A stretch of 64,000 nucleotides of DNA. It comes from Paramacrobiotus metropolitanus. Taxonomy: Eukaryota; Tardigrada; Eutardigrada; Parachela; Macrobiotidae. Both the position numbers and the translations under genes were made by a program. The stretch spans positions 372,001 to 436,000 of the forward strand of contig NW_026570260.1 in NCBI RefSeq assembly GCF_019649055.1. The letters run 5' to 3'. Positions 34,201-44,325 of the stretch are shown piece after piece (the first letter of the stretch is position 1; each line of letters begins with the position of its first letter). The notes beneath the pieces are model-generated. The model worked only from the letters and a program-made list of their open reading frames with translations, had not been told where the DNA came from and made no database searches.

Positions 34201-35270
34201 GAATTCCTCGCTGGTAAATGTGTCGTACAAGACGGCGGTAATGGCCCGCGAGGAGCTGTTGATCGGATCTGCGGTGTGCAGTTTGGAGCACAAGCTGGAT
34301 CGAGTATTTTCGCACGATCAGCTGCCATTCGGCCAGGAGGGCCTCAACACCACCGTCTTCGTCTACGTCCATGACTTTGCCACGCCCTCCGTCATCGTCA
34401 TCTCCTTTGCGCAGCACGCCAGTCTCGATCTGTTGCACTTCTTCGTCGTCTTCGCCTGCTGCTTCCTGTCGCTGCTGCTACTGGCTGCGGTGGGATGGAA
34501 GGTGAAACAGCGTTACGATCTCTACCGCCGGCGCCAGCGCATGTTCGTTGAGATGGAGCAGATGGCCAAGCGGCCCTTTGCTTGCATCAATCTCGATTTG
34601 ACCAGAGGTAGGCAGCGGTGGTCTACTGAAAAATCTCTGTTTGAAATTAGTTAATGGTTTCTTAAATTACTTTATAGTTTTACTGTCCAACCTGTTGATT
34701 ACCGAACTTGCTTGTTGGGTAATTAGTGGTATTTATTGTTGTGTAATCTGTTTAGGATCATTTATGTATCAGCGCGATCTATGAAAATTAATTTGTAGAT
34801 TTAATCTGTACTACTGAATTTAATTAACGACTGTGTAAACTTTAATGCGCGATTTTAAGCTTTTGTGACATTGACGAAGAAGTTTGAAATTACTGAAATC
34901 ATTAGTTCATTTATTTGACATATAGATAGCTAACATGTGTTGTTTAGGAGCGAGTTCGGAAGTGGATCGCGCAACCGGAACAGTCCGTCCTCTGAAGCGT
35001 CCTTTGAAGAATCTGCTGCGGCCGGCCCTTGTGTCCAGTGAGGCCCTGGCGGATGGTCGGCACGGCGTGGTGTCGGCACTGATCGCTCTGCCCAACGGCG
35101 GCGGCCCCGGTTACGCGCCCTGGGGGCAGACTGGCCTGTGCGTCGGCTCGGCACTTGTAACTCTGCAGCCGGGCAGTCACACGCGTAAGCCCTCGTTGGA
35201 GTCCAACCCCAAAGATAAACTGAAGAAGCAGACCCATACGGCGCATTCGCCAGAGCCGGATCCCACCTGA
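28267..35270 (+). CDS. Attractin-family transmembrane protein
   Basis: Nine exons: 28267-28817, 30139-30591, 31187-31274, 31338-31600, 31936-32307, 32531-33760, 34037-34144, 34201-34607, 34948-35270; 1264 aa. A Leu-rich signal segment (about 22-42) is followed by a CUB domain (about 70-182, with CGWDNVYVWDGDS) and two EGF-like modules (CNCSSMHGQC and after). A Kelch propeller comes next, with YMYGGF, IFFGYGG, YIYGGFLPN, WFFGGNP and YVLGGFQGK blades. Several Cys-rich PSI repeats follow (CNMCLGTSLDCHWC, CRSCLENPDCGWC), then laminin-EGF modules (CNCNGHAQC) and a beta-rich juxtamembrane part. One transmembrane helix lies at about 1102-1121. The cytosolic tail keeps the attractin motifs MEQMAKRPFA and GYAPWGQTGL. 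Attractins act at the cell surface in melanocortin and Mahogunin-dependent pathways. The C-type lectin domain of the vertebrate proteins seems to be missing. Confidence 0.93.
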
Positions 35271-36095
35271 ACGACGCAAGAACCGATTAACTAATGAACA
35301 AACAGACACGCTCAACAACGTGGCAGCTAAGAGAAGTTTAGTTTCGTTTTTTGTATCCTCATTCTCTCCTTCCTCTTTCTCTCTTCGGATTGAACGGTTT
35401 TAGTATTTTGATTTGTGTCTCAGGCAACTGACGAATAATACTCCAATGATGTTAATAAATCCCATTATAGCAAGATTCCAAACTGTCAAAACCTAACCAA
35501 TAATGGAGAAAATTGTGACTAATTATACATCTAGTTATTACAAAAGAAAGAATGAATTAAGGTTAAGTGATTGCATAATAATAGCAATTTTTTATAACTA
35601 GAAGTAATGAGATAAACAGATATTAACCTGTAAATAAAGAATATCTGCGAACTGCGATTATCGATAAATACAGATAGGTTTAACGATTAAATGCAATAAA
35701 ACTATCTACGCCGTTATCATAAGCAGGACGTGTTGGGAAAAGAAGGCCGTGACCTTGCAATGATTATCGCGTGCCGGTGATAGCCAGAAGTTGCCGTAAT
35801 CTCTCGCACCATTCACCGGCGCATTCCCACATGGTCAGACACCTGAATTAACGATAAACACCCATTTATGTGATAAGGCTTATCGCGGCACAACAATAGT
35901 CAGCTGCTGATAAGTGACGCTTCAATGAATCAGGAAAGCACGACAATGTGGTTACTGTTGGCTGTTTTCAGTCAGCAGGACGGTTTTTACGTAACGGGTT
36001 TCTTCGGCGGTAATTTTTCTAGGCAGTGGTAGTGTTTGTTTGTGATTAGTGTTTTGGTTGTGATTTTTAACTGAAATTACCATTCAACGGAGAAG
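35271..36095. other. Intergenic between attractin and carboxypeptidase B
   Basis: AT-rich. It contains the attractin 3' UTR with AATAAA at 35454, and the promoter of the carboxypeptidase gene. No gene seen. Confidence 0.45.
35454..35459 (+). terminator. Polyadenylation signal of attractin gene
   Basis: AATAAA 184 nt after the attractin stop codon. Confidence 0.5.
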
Positions 36096-38737
36096 ATGGA
36101 GATTCGTGCGGTCGTTCTTTTGGTCGCGATGACCGTCACGCTGTGTAGTTCGGCAGCGGTGAAAAACCATTGGCTCGGGTAAGGTTGCCATCTAATAATC
36201 TGCTCTAGAGTAAGAAGGGGCGCACATGCGTCATCAGAAGTATCCATCAACGTAATAATTGTAACTTCCATTTTTTAAGAACGACAAGTTTAAGTTTAAT
36301 AAATAAACTATATTTTAAAAATAACGGATGCTAAAAGTTAAGTAATAAATTAATCATACATTATTGCAATAACAGTAGCAGCATAAGAATACCCAACTCA
36401 GCTGCTTAATTAAGGGAAAATTAGTGCCGTACATACAAATTGTGCGCAATCAGGCGGCATTCATTTGTACTTTGTATCAATTATTATATCACATGCCGTG
36501 GCGATGTAGGTACAAATTATACCGGCTGCAAGTGTCCACCCAGGAGCAGCTGGAATTTTTACGAGCTTTGGACCAGGAAATTGAATACAAAGACCTTCAA
36601 GACAAGGTTTGCTGTTTGCCGGCTCTTAATAATTACCTATTTATGTATGATGGTGTGTCCACATTGCAAATTGGTTGTGGGCTAGGTGGACATCTGGACT
36701 CACCTGAGCCAGGCCGTGCTGGACCTGAAGATGCCCATCAACGTCATTATCTCACCCGAGAAGCAGCCGGAAGTGCTGGCCCTGTTAGAAGAGCAGGGGA
36801 TTGCGTACAAGGTTTCCATCGACGATGTGGCCGCGTAAGTGCCGTACTCTTCGTGCGTTAAAGGAATCACACCTCTTTCGCAAGATTGCCGTACGTTATT
36901 ACCTTTCTTATCAGCAACGCTAACGGAAACGAAAGAGAATGTATTTCTGACACACACACACCGACTACTGTTTAGCCATCTTCCTGAGATTAGATAATGC
37001 TGCATGCATTGCATTTAATATGGGAATGCTACTATAAAGCTGACGCGTGTATTAATGGAGGTCACGTGCTTGTTATTGACAGTGGTAATATTTTGCAGCG
37101 CTGTGGAAGCGGAGTCGTTTATGTCGCCGGCTGACCAGAAGGCCGCCGACGCCGGCAAGATGAGCTGGACGGCGTACCATAGATACGCCACGGTAAGTGT
37201 TTCCGCGTACTGTAACCGCTTTATTTACGGGTTTTCAAAACCCGTAAATAAAGTAGTGCGCTTGCTGTGCACTTGCGTTGACCACTGCGTTTTCAAATCA
37301 TATGACTAAAAAAATGTGTGCTTTATAAAAAAAATTCCACTACTCCAATGTCTCACGATTGCAATAGTGCACGAAATGCCTACTTTGCATAGATGGAGGC
37401 ATTCGTGCAAAGTCTAGCGCAGGATTATTCTGACATTGTGGAGCTGAAGATGATTGGAAAGAGCTACGAAGGCCGCAGCATGTACCGGCTGAAGGTGGGG
37501 AAGCCGCGCGCCGACGGCAAGAAGAAGCCGGCCATTTGGATGGACTCCCGTACGTCCCCACACACTCAACGCTTTCTAAAAACGCACTCATCTCAACTAT
37601 ACTATGCGCAAATATGCAAACATACGCTAATTACAGATATTCACGCCCGTGAGTGGATCGCCAGCGCCACATTGCTGTACATGTAAGCACAACAATGGAT
37701 ACGCAGTTAATTCCCAGTAGAGCTACAAATACATTTGCTGTTGGGCAGGACGAATAAGCTGGTGACGGAATACTCGCGCAACAGCACCGTCAGACGCATG
37801 GTGGACGACCTGGACTGGTACATCCTGCCAGTGGTCAATCCCGACGGTCTGGAGCACACCCACTCCGACTCTTCCTACTCGGTAGGTGCTTCTCGCATTA
37901 CCTTGCTCATTACCGGTGACCTTTACACAGTGTAATTTCAGACACGCATGTGGCGCCGCACCCGCCGCATCAGCCCCTTCGCCGAATGCTTGGGCGCTGA
38001 TCCCAACCGCAACTACGATTTCAAGTGGATGTGTACGTCCCGCTTGTATCTGACTAGGTACCGCGTAGCCAAACCAGTAAATTTAACGACGTTTTTTGTA
38101 TCAGTGTCTGGCGCGGTGCAATCGCCGCCGTGCAGTGACATCAACGCCGGCGCCTTTCCCTTCTCGGAGGTCGAGAACCTCCATCTAACCGACACGGCGC
38201 TGGAGGTCAAGGATCAGCTCAAAGTATTCCTTACCATTCACTCCGCCGCCCAGATGATCCTCACACCCTGGGGCTACGCGCTGGAATATCCCAGCGATAT
38301 TGCTGATCTGGTCAGTATTTTACGGTTCTTGCTGTGTGATCCGACAGTGACCTTTAACGTCGTGCTTTACAATTTACTAGGAAGCTCTGGGCCGGCGCAT
38401 GGCCAACGCCATTACGGCGCAGTATGGTGTCCGCTACCAAGTGGGCAGCTCCACGTATCTCTTAGGTCAGTATCGATCAACTTAGCGTTATTAATAATGC
38501 AATATATCGTGTTGTATATCGTGTTGTTAATGAGTAGGCGCGGCAGCCGGTGCTACGGACGATTGGGGCAAAGCCAAGGCCGGCGTCAAATATTCGTACA
38601 CGGTGGAGTTGCGTGACCTGGGCTACGGCTTCATCCTACCGCCCAGCCATATTGTGCCCAGCGGCATCGAGACCTTCGAGGCCATTATCGAGGCCCACCG
38701 CACCGTCGTCGCCGAGTTCGGCACCACCCTCAACTGA
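36096..38737 (+). CDS. Secreted M14 carboxypeptidase B-type zymogen
   Basis: Eleven exons: 36096-36178, 36510-36606, 36686-36834, 37099-37192, 37393-37549, 37637-37682, 37749-37881, 37942-38032, 38105-38310, 38381-38465, 38538-38737; 446 aa. Signal peptide MEIRAVVLLVAMTVTLCSSA, then a propeptide starting YKLYRL, then the catalytic domain. Zinc ligands are His196 and Glu199 (HAREW) and His329 (LTIHSAAQ). The Asn-Arg pair is in ADPNRN, and the catalytic Glu is Glu404 in ELRDLGYGF. The residue before DW, equivalent to position 255, is Asp388 (TDDW), the hallmark of B-type enzymes that remove C-terminal Lys or Arg. Exon lengths 157, 46 and 91 are identical to those of the A-type gene at 17.1-19.4 kb; only the last exon is split further here. 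Intron 4 contains a perfect 17-bp-arm palindrome. Confidence 0.93.
37219..37253. repeat. Perfect palindrome in carboxypeptidase B intron 4
   Basis: Arms of 17 bp (37219-37235 and 37237-37253) around a single C; the left arm is ctttatttacgggtttt. It lies 27 nt after the donor of exon 4 (37192). Confidence 0.9.
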
Positions 38738-39375
38738 CCAACCAAGAACGAATTAACGCAATAACTTTGAATAACTCAGTAACTTTATCAGTTCGTATGT
38801 CTTTCTCACAACAACCAACAAATTAAGTGATCACCACAGTCAGTGGGACCAGTTTCTTGTACAGATTTACCGGTAACTATTCTCGGATGACCTTCCCATA
38901 TACGGCATAAGACACGTATTTAATTACCATTATACCATTGAAAAGTTAACGTCAACAGCTGCTGAAAATCTCCACCAGTCAACTCAGCACGAAATTATGT
39001 TTTAATGAGCACAAAATTAATGATTATTACAATGCAAAGAGTAATCAATAACATGGCCAACCATAAGTGATGCAATCATACTGCAAGCCTGCTATCAAAC
39101 GCAGAGAATATCGAGTGTAGTGTCGACAAATGAAACTGCTGCATATAACGGCATCCTATTGTATAACATGGAAAATAAACAGTAAATCGTTTCATTGCAT
39201 GCTTTTGTCCGAGCGTGGCGGTGTGCGTACCGAAAGTGTATTAAGTGATTGTCTTCATCGGTGGGAACGAGCGTCACCTAAGGTGACTGTCTTCTGGACT
39301 AGGTTGCCACCGGAATGTAAGTGGTGGAAAAGGTGGCAGCGTTAGGGCGGGGCAGTGGTTGCGCCGAAGCGCCGG
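38738..39375. other. Shared 3' region of two convergent genes
   Basis: About 640 bp between the stops of the B-type carboxypeptidase (+) and the 4-Cys secreted protein (-). An AATAAA on plus lies at 39174-39179, so the carboxypeptidase 3' UTR could be about 450 nt. No gene seen. Confidence 0.4.
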
Positions 39376-41283
39376 TCACTGGGAATGTGCAGTTATCCGC
39401 TGGGAGCGATGGGCGCGTTTGTGTTTCTTGGCCGCCATACTGGGTATCCCGGGGCGGACGTGCTTGACGCAGAGGACAGAGAAGCCGATGTAGGTGCGGT
39501 CATAAGTCTGGCAGATGCCGGCTAGGCCCTCCACGCCGAAAGTGTACAGGCACCGACCCGGCTCCCGCGTTTTCTGCTGCAGAAGGAATATTAAATTTAT
39601 TATTACTATGCTAGTCTCAACTCAACAGCGTAATCCGCTTCCGGTTAAACGCGATCGTAATGGTAGGCCCCTGTGAGCGTTGCCTGCGTTGGGAACACAT
39701 ATTACCAGATAAGACATCTAACGAATTAAGAACAACGCCACGGCGACGTTTTAATGACGTCTTTGAGAAAATATTTGAAACGGATAAAGGGCATGCGATT
39801 GTTTTCACTACTCCTGATTCCTCTTACTAGAAATGTAATAATTTAATGTCAAAACTTCAGGCTCTGACCTCATAATTCTGTAATATTTGTTTACACAAGT
39901 TACAGTTATGCCGACCTGGATTCCCGCTTCCTCAGCAGGAGTTCTAACCGTTATGCGAGTGTTTGACAGTCGAGTCTTTGCATTATTTACTGCGATGCAG
40001 CACGACGCCGTTTGAGAAGTCATGCATCTACTTCCGGCAAACGCCTCGATTTCACTGCTTAGAAAGGTTGTGGCTGTTCAGCGGCAGGAATGCGTAATTA
40101 ATATGATCATGCCGTCATGGACATAATTAAACATAACTTAATAGTTAACAATGACATGGGTTTGGGGTAATGCATAATAAGCATGCGACTGAGAGTCGAG
40201 ACCTAATCAATAGCCACGTAGTCAACGACGCGCGGTTTCTGTGATACTTATATGTAATAATTGCATCCAATCGGGCTAGATATCGTCAAACTGTTAAATA
40301 AAATTGTTGACATATCTTATGGATATTTCCCTCGTAAAGGTCAGCTTCCTCAACTGACTTAACTGAATCCAACCGGCCACAATACGACCTGATCTTCGTC
40401 AATATATGCACAGGCAAATTAAATTAAGCGATTGCGACAAGGGAAAGACTAATGCGACCTTCGTGTGTCGGTATAATATAAAGCAAATGCCAGGGACGAT
40501 GGTACCATAGCGTTGTGGGATTATTTTGCTGGCCGGCAGCAAACCTACGCAAGTTATGGATGCGCGCGTGATCCCGACATTTCTTATTACGCTCTTCACG
40601 AGTACGTAATTAATTAATATTGCTGCATTGTAAGGTTTCTGCACCATAGGGAAGGTATGGTATGAATGTGCAGAATAATATAGTACAGTAATGCTGCCTA
40701 CCAACGTCGATATGGTGAGCGGAGACTGTTTTTTGTCTTGAATTCCTAATCGGCAGGTACTTACGTTGTCAACGTGCACTTCGCACTCCGGTCGCTCCTG
40801 TAACGCTTTCTGCTTGGCCAGACTGCGGCTTGTCCGTGTCCGCTCCGATGGTGATCCCCACGAAGTTGGTGGAGAAAACAAGAATGCCTTGCGGATACTG
40901 GATCCTGATATCTGTAAATTATAACGATATATCCATCAGCGACAACTTCCGTAGTGTGCATGGAATTCGTATTTTATCCTAATACACACATAGTACTGAA
41001 CGTAGGTACATCCTGTCACCATTAGTCTTAGTGTCATTAGGAGTTGCGGGCTTTGAAACCAAACAAAGTAGATTCTAATGGTTTGGTACACAACCTGCAT
41101 AATTTTTGAGCAAGGAGACCTTGGTCCGAGCATGTTGGCCAGTGGCCATAGGTCAACATATTGTACTCTTACCGGAGCGACGGCTGGACTGGCCACGACG
41201 ACGGGTGCATCGAGTGCCGCCTGCAGAAGGACAGCACAGACGGCACACTGCACCACTGCCGACCTCCACGAGTAAGCAGCCAT
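39376..41283 (-). CDS. Secreted basic protein with four cysteines, unrecognised
   Basis: Three phase-0 exons (descending): 41283-41173, 40911-40765, 39576-39376; 152 aa. Exon 1 is almost exactly a signal peptide (MAAYSWRSAVVQCAVCAVLL and on to about residue 30). The mature part is basic. Its core has four cysteines, C-x14-C-x12-C-x13-C, running from ERPECEVHVDNQ through EPGRCLYTFGVEGLAGICQ to FSVLCVKHV. The tail is Lys/Arg/His-rich (AAKKHKRAHRSQR), with possible dibasic processing sites. I do not recognise the domain. A secreted growth-factor-like or matrix protein is possible but not shown. The exon 3 acceptor is a tandem cagcag, so one Gln may be alternatively included. Introns are long for this window (about 260 and 1190 nt) and carry nothing recognisable. 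Confidence 0.6.
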
Positions 41284-44200
41284 GTTGCTGGCTGTATATA
41301 AATGCAACACAAACGTTAACGACAAACGATGGCCAGAATACCGTGGCAGACTGGCTGCCACCGGCGGAATACGCCTGAACGAACCCGATGCAACTATTCT
41401 AGAAAAGCCGGCAACTGACTGTGAGGGTCGTACTTTATTGCTAGATTATGTAGCCGGTTCCGGACAGATACAAATATGGCCGACTCGTATGCAATTCTGT
41501 CAAAACAGTCAGTCCAACCGAAGTAGTTCACACAGTATAAAGGACACGCCACAAGAGCCACTTGGGCAGTGACATAAATCACACCGCGCAAACACAGCGG
41601 TTCGGAGCCAAGATATATGCGAAGGTCGTGCAACTGGTGACGGTGAATAGTGGTATCAGCGGTAGTGTACCACTAACAGAGACCGATACGCACCGGAAAT
41701 CTACAAGAAGCGTGACTTATGCAAAAAGATGTAACGTAACATGAACCGCTTTTGATTGATTAAAGACCCCGTTTTTGTCTCCAACCAGAACTTAGCTCCA
41801 GACTCCAGTTACCACGTACAAGGCAGCTAAGTCGTGTTGTGAACGGTATTTATAGGAAAGGCCAAACGGCGGCTGCAGCAGAAACTCACCTGGGCGGCTA
41901 ATTGTTAACTGTCAACACGCTGTCCAGGGTGACAGGCGCGTAATCAATCTGGCCCACATATGCAAGACGATCAGACTCTCGCTGATGACATTTGCACTGC
42001 TTAAAGGTCACCGGCTGCATGTACACATTCACACCGGAACTGGCGTTGGATGTGGCTCGCGGATGTTTACATGCCGAGCAATCCCACTGGTCAACGCATT
42101 ACCATCACGCGGCTTTCGCCCGGGAAATGGCGGGCTCGATGCTCCGGTGCTGCGTCTTACCAGTGACTTAGTGGGTTGTTTCTAAACAAGAATGCTCTTT
42201 GCGTGCCGACACCTAACGGAAAACTAACAGGAAGCCGTGTACGGGCGGCTGTCGTGTCTTATTAAGCGGACTTCGCTTTGACCGCGCTCGGGGAGAATAA
42301 CCTTGACCTTTCGCCGACTGCGCCACGGAGGCCAACGACATTTAACGCACAACAAAAGGCGACCATCCGCTGACATAAATGCGCGCGCGTCAACAGGTTA
42401 GCGTGAGGTAAGGCGGTGATAATGAGATCAATTAATTCTGACTGCAAACGCAATCGTCGATCACGGCCCAGCAAGTAGTCTGAATGCCGGCAATAACTGG
42501 GAAGCGGACGCCAGTGAGCGCTAATTTAGATCGCTTCCGGGTCAAATCGACAGCAACTAATGCAGGATGTTCCAGTTCGAGGTATTTAAGGCTTGACGGT
42601 AGCTAGCGCGGCGTACGCAGGCATCAGCCTATTATATCGAATGATGTCAGAGATAACTGCGAGGATGACCAACGACAAGCGCACACATGTATAATGTCAT
42701 AGCAGGAATGAAGGCGCATATTAAGGCGCATAATAATATAACAGACCTTCATTTGTGCTATGATAATGTGCAAAGCTGCGATGAGCCAGCAAGGTGAGTA
42801 ATCCCACTCCAGTGCGATTTCTTCCCGGATGCTCACGTTGCAGTTGGCAGCCCAGTTGCAACACTGCAGAATTCCAGTGCCATGCCATGTTTGTACTCCG
42901 CTAGACAAGCCCACAGTCTGGAGAAATGAGTAATTTTTTGTCCGGGCGATCGATTTCCTTTGCGAACAATCACAGTTGTCTTTGTACGTTGTACTGCTTG
43001 ATTGCTCGATTTTCTCACCCACCATCTTATATTAATTGCCTTTCTTTCTTTACGTTTGCAATGCCCACGTAGCGACAGCATTACTTAGATGCACCAAGTT
43101 ATCAGCACTAGAAGTACTGTACTTACTGTCAATGTAATTACACAAAGGTCACTTTCCTGCAGTTAGCTCATCCAGTTGCCTGCAGGCTTATAAGAGCGTT
43201 TACTGTTCTGTTGTACAATACAACGTGTCAGTTTAAGCGGAAGTCAGTAAAGAGGACTAATAATTATGGACTTCCTTCCGGTTTGCGAATGCGGCTAGCC
43301 CATTAGCTAACTTGGCTGGAGATTTCTTACAGCCGGCGTACTGCAAAGTTACTAATAATGTATATCGGGGCGCACTTACCGTTGACGAACTGTCTGTCTG
43401 CGTGCGTGCGTCAGTGGGCTGCATTAAAAATACATACTAATTCGGCTACACTATTAGTATCTTCCAGGAAAGCCGTCATATTTCTAGGAAGATAAGTGAG
43501 CCAAACGGAAACGGCCAACACCCGTCCTCACCTCTTGTGGCCACTCCTGGCTGGCCACACGCACGTCCGCATTAGTAGCTCCATTAAACTCAGTGCCATA
43601 CGTTATTTAGGTGTGCTTGGTGAAATCCACGCTGCTGTGCCCATCTGGTTGACACCTGAAGTATGCGGTGATCACGTGCTGAGGAAACAGCCGGGCGTCT
43701 AAACCAGAGACGACGGAAGAAATGCAAATTAAAGGGACGGCCAAGCGCCAACTGAATTGCACGGCAGGAAGTCGAATATGCGTCAGTAATTTGTTTCCTA
43801 ATATAGCTGTCATCGGTCGAGAATGGAGATTATGTTACAGTAAATGATCGACGATTATCAGTGTGTTACTGGGCCACGCGGCCCGGTAGATGCAGTTCGC
43901 GTTGAAATAACGGCAACAATCAACACCCAAATACCCACACCGGAAACGGCACCGGGGGCTTCTGCGCACCGACATTTCTCTCGGCATGTAAACGGCCCTG
44001 TCGGTCAAGGATGTTGAGCCCATCTGCGCAGCATCGGAAAAATATTACTCATGTCAAAACACTGAGTCGATCAAGCCAAACGAAACTCCAGCAAACTGCC
44101 ATACTTATTACTAGCGTCATGAAAATTACAGTAACCAATCCTTGACAAATTAAAGTATATACGAACAAGAATAGTAATTGTGTTTCAGATTGTACACATA

Positions 44201-44325
44201 TTTCCGTCGGATAGGCATATCACATAAGGCATGTCAGTAGTGTTCGCGCTGTACAATTACAAAAAGAATCAGGGTAACAGCTGGGCAGCAATGCAGGACA
44301 CAATAGCATCCAAGAGACCCATGCA
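41284..44325. other. Large intergenic region, no gene supported
   Basis: About 3 kb with open frames up to 133 codons on the minus strand (near 42624-43025) but no recognisable domain, splice-consistent model, RNA gene or repeat. Base composition is mixed, not clearly repetitive. Confidence 0.45.

Noticed and set aside
42624-43081. Open frames of 133 and 82 codons on the minus strand
   Set aside because: No similarity, odd composition, no supporting promoter or exons; probably chance.
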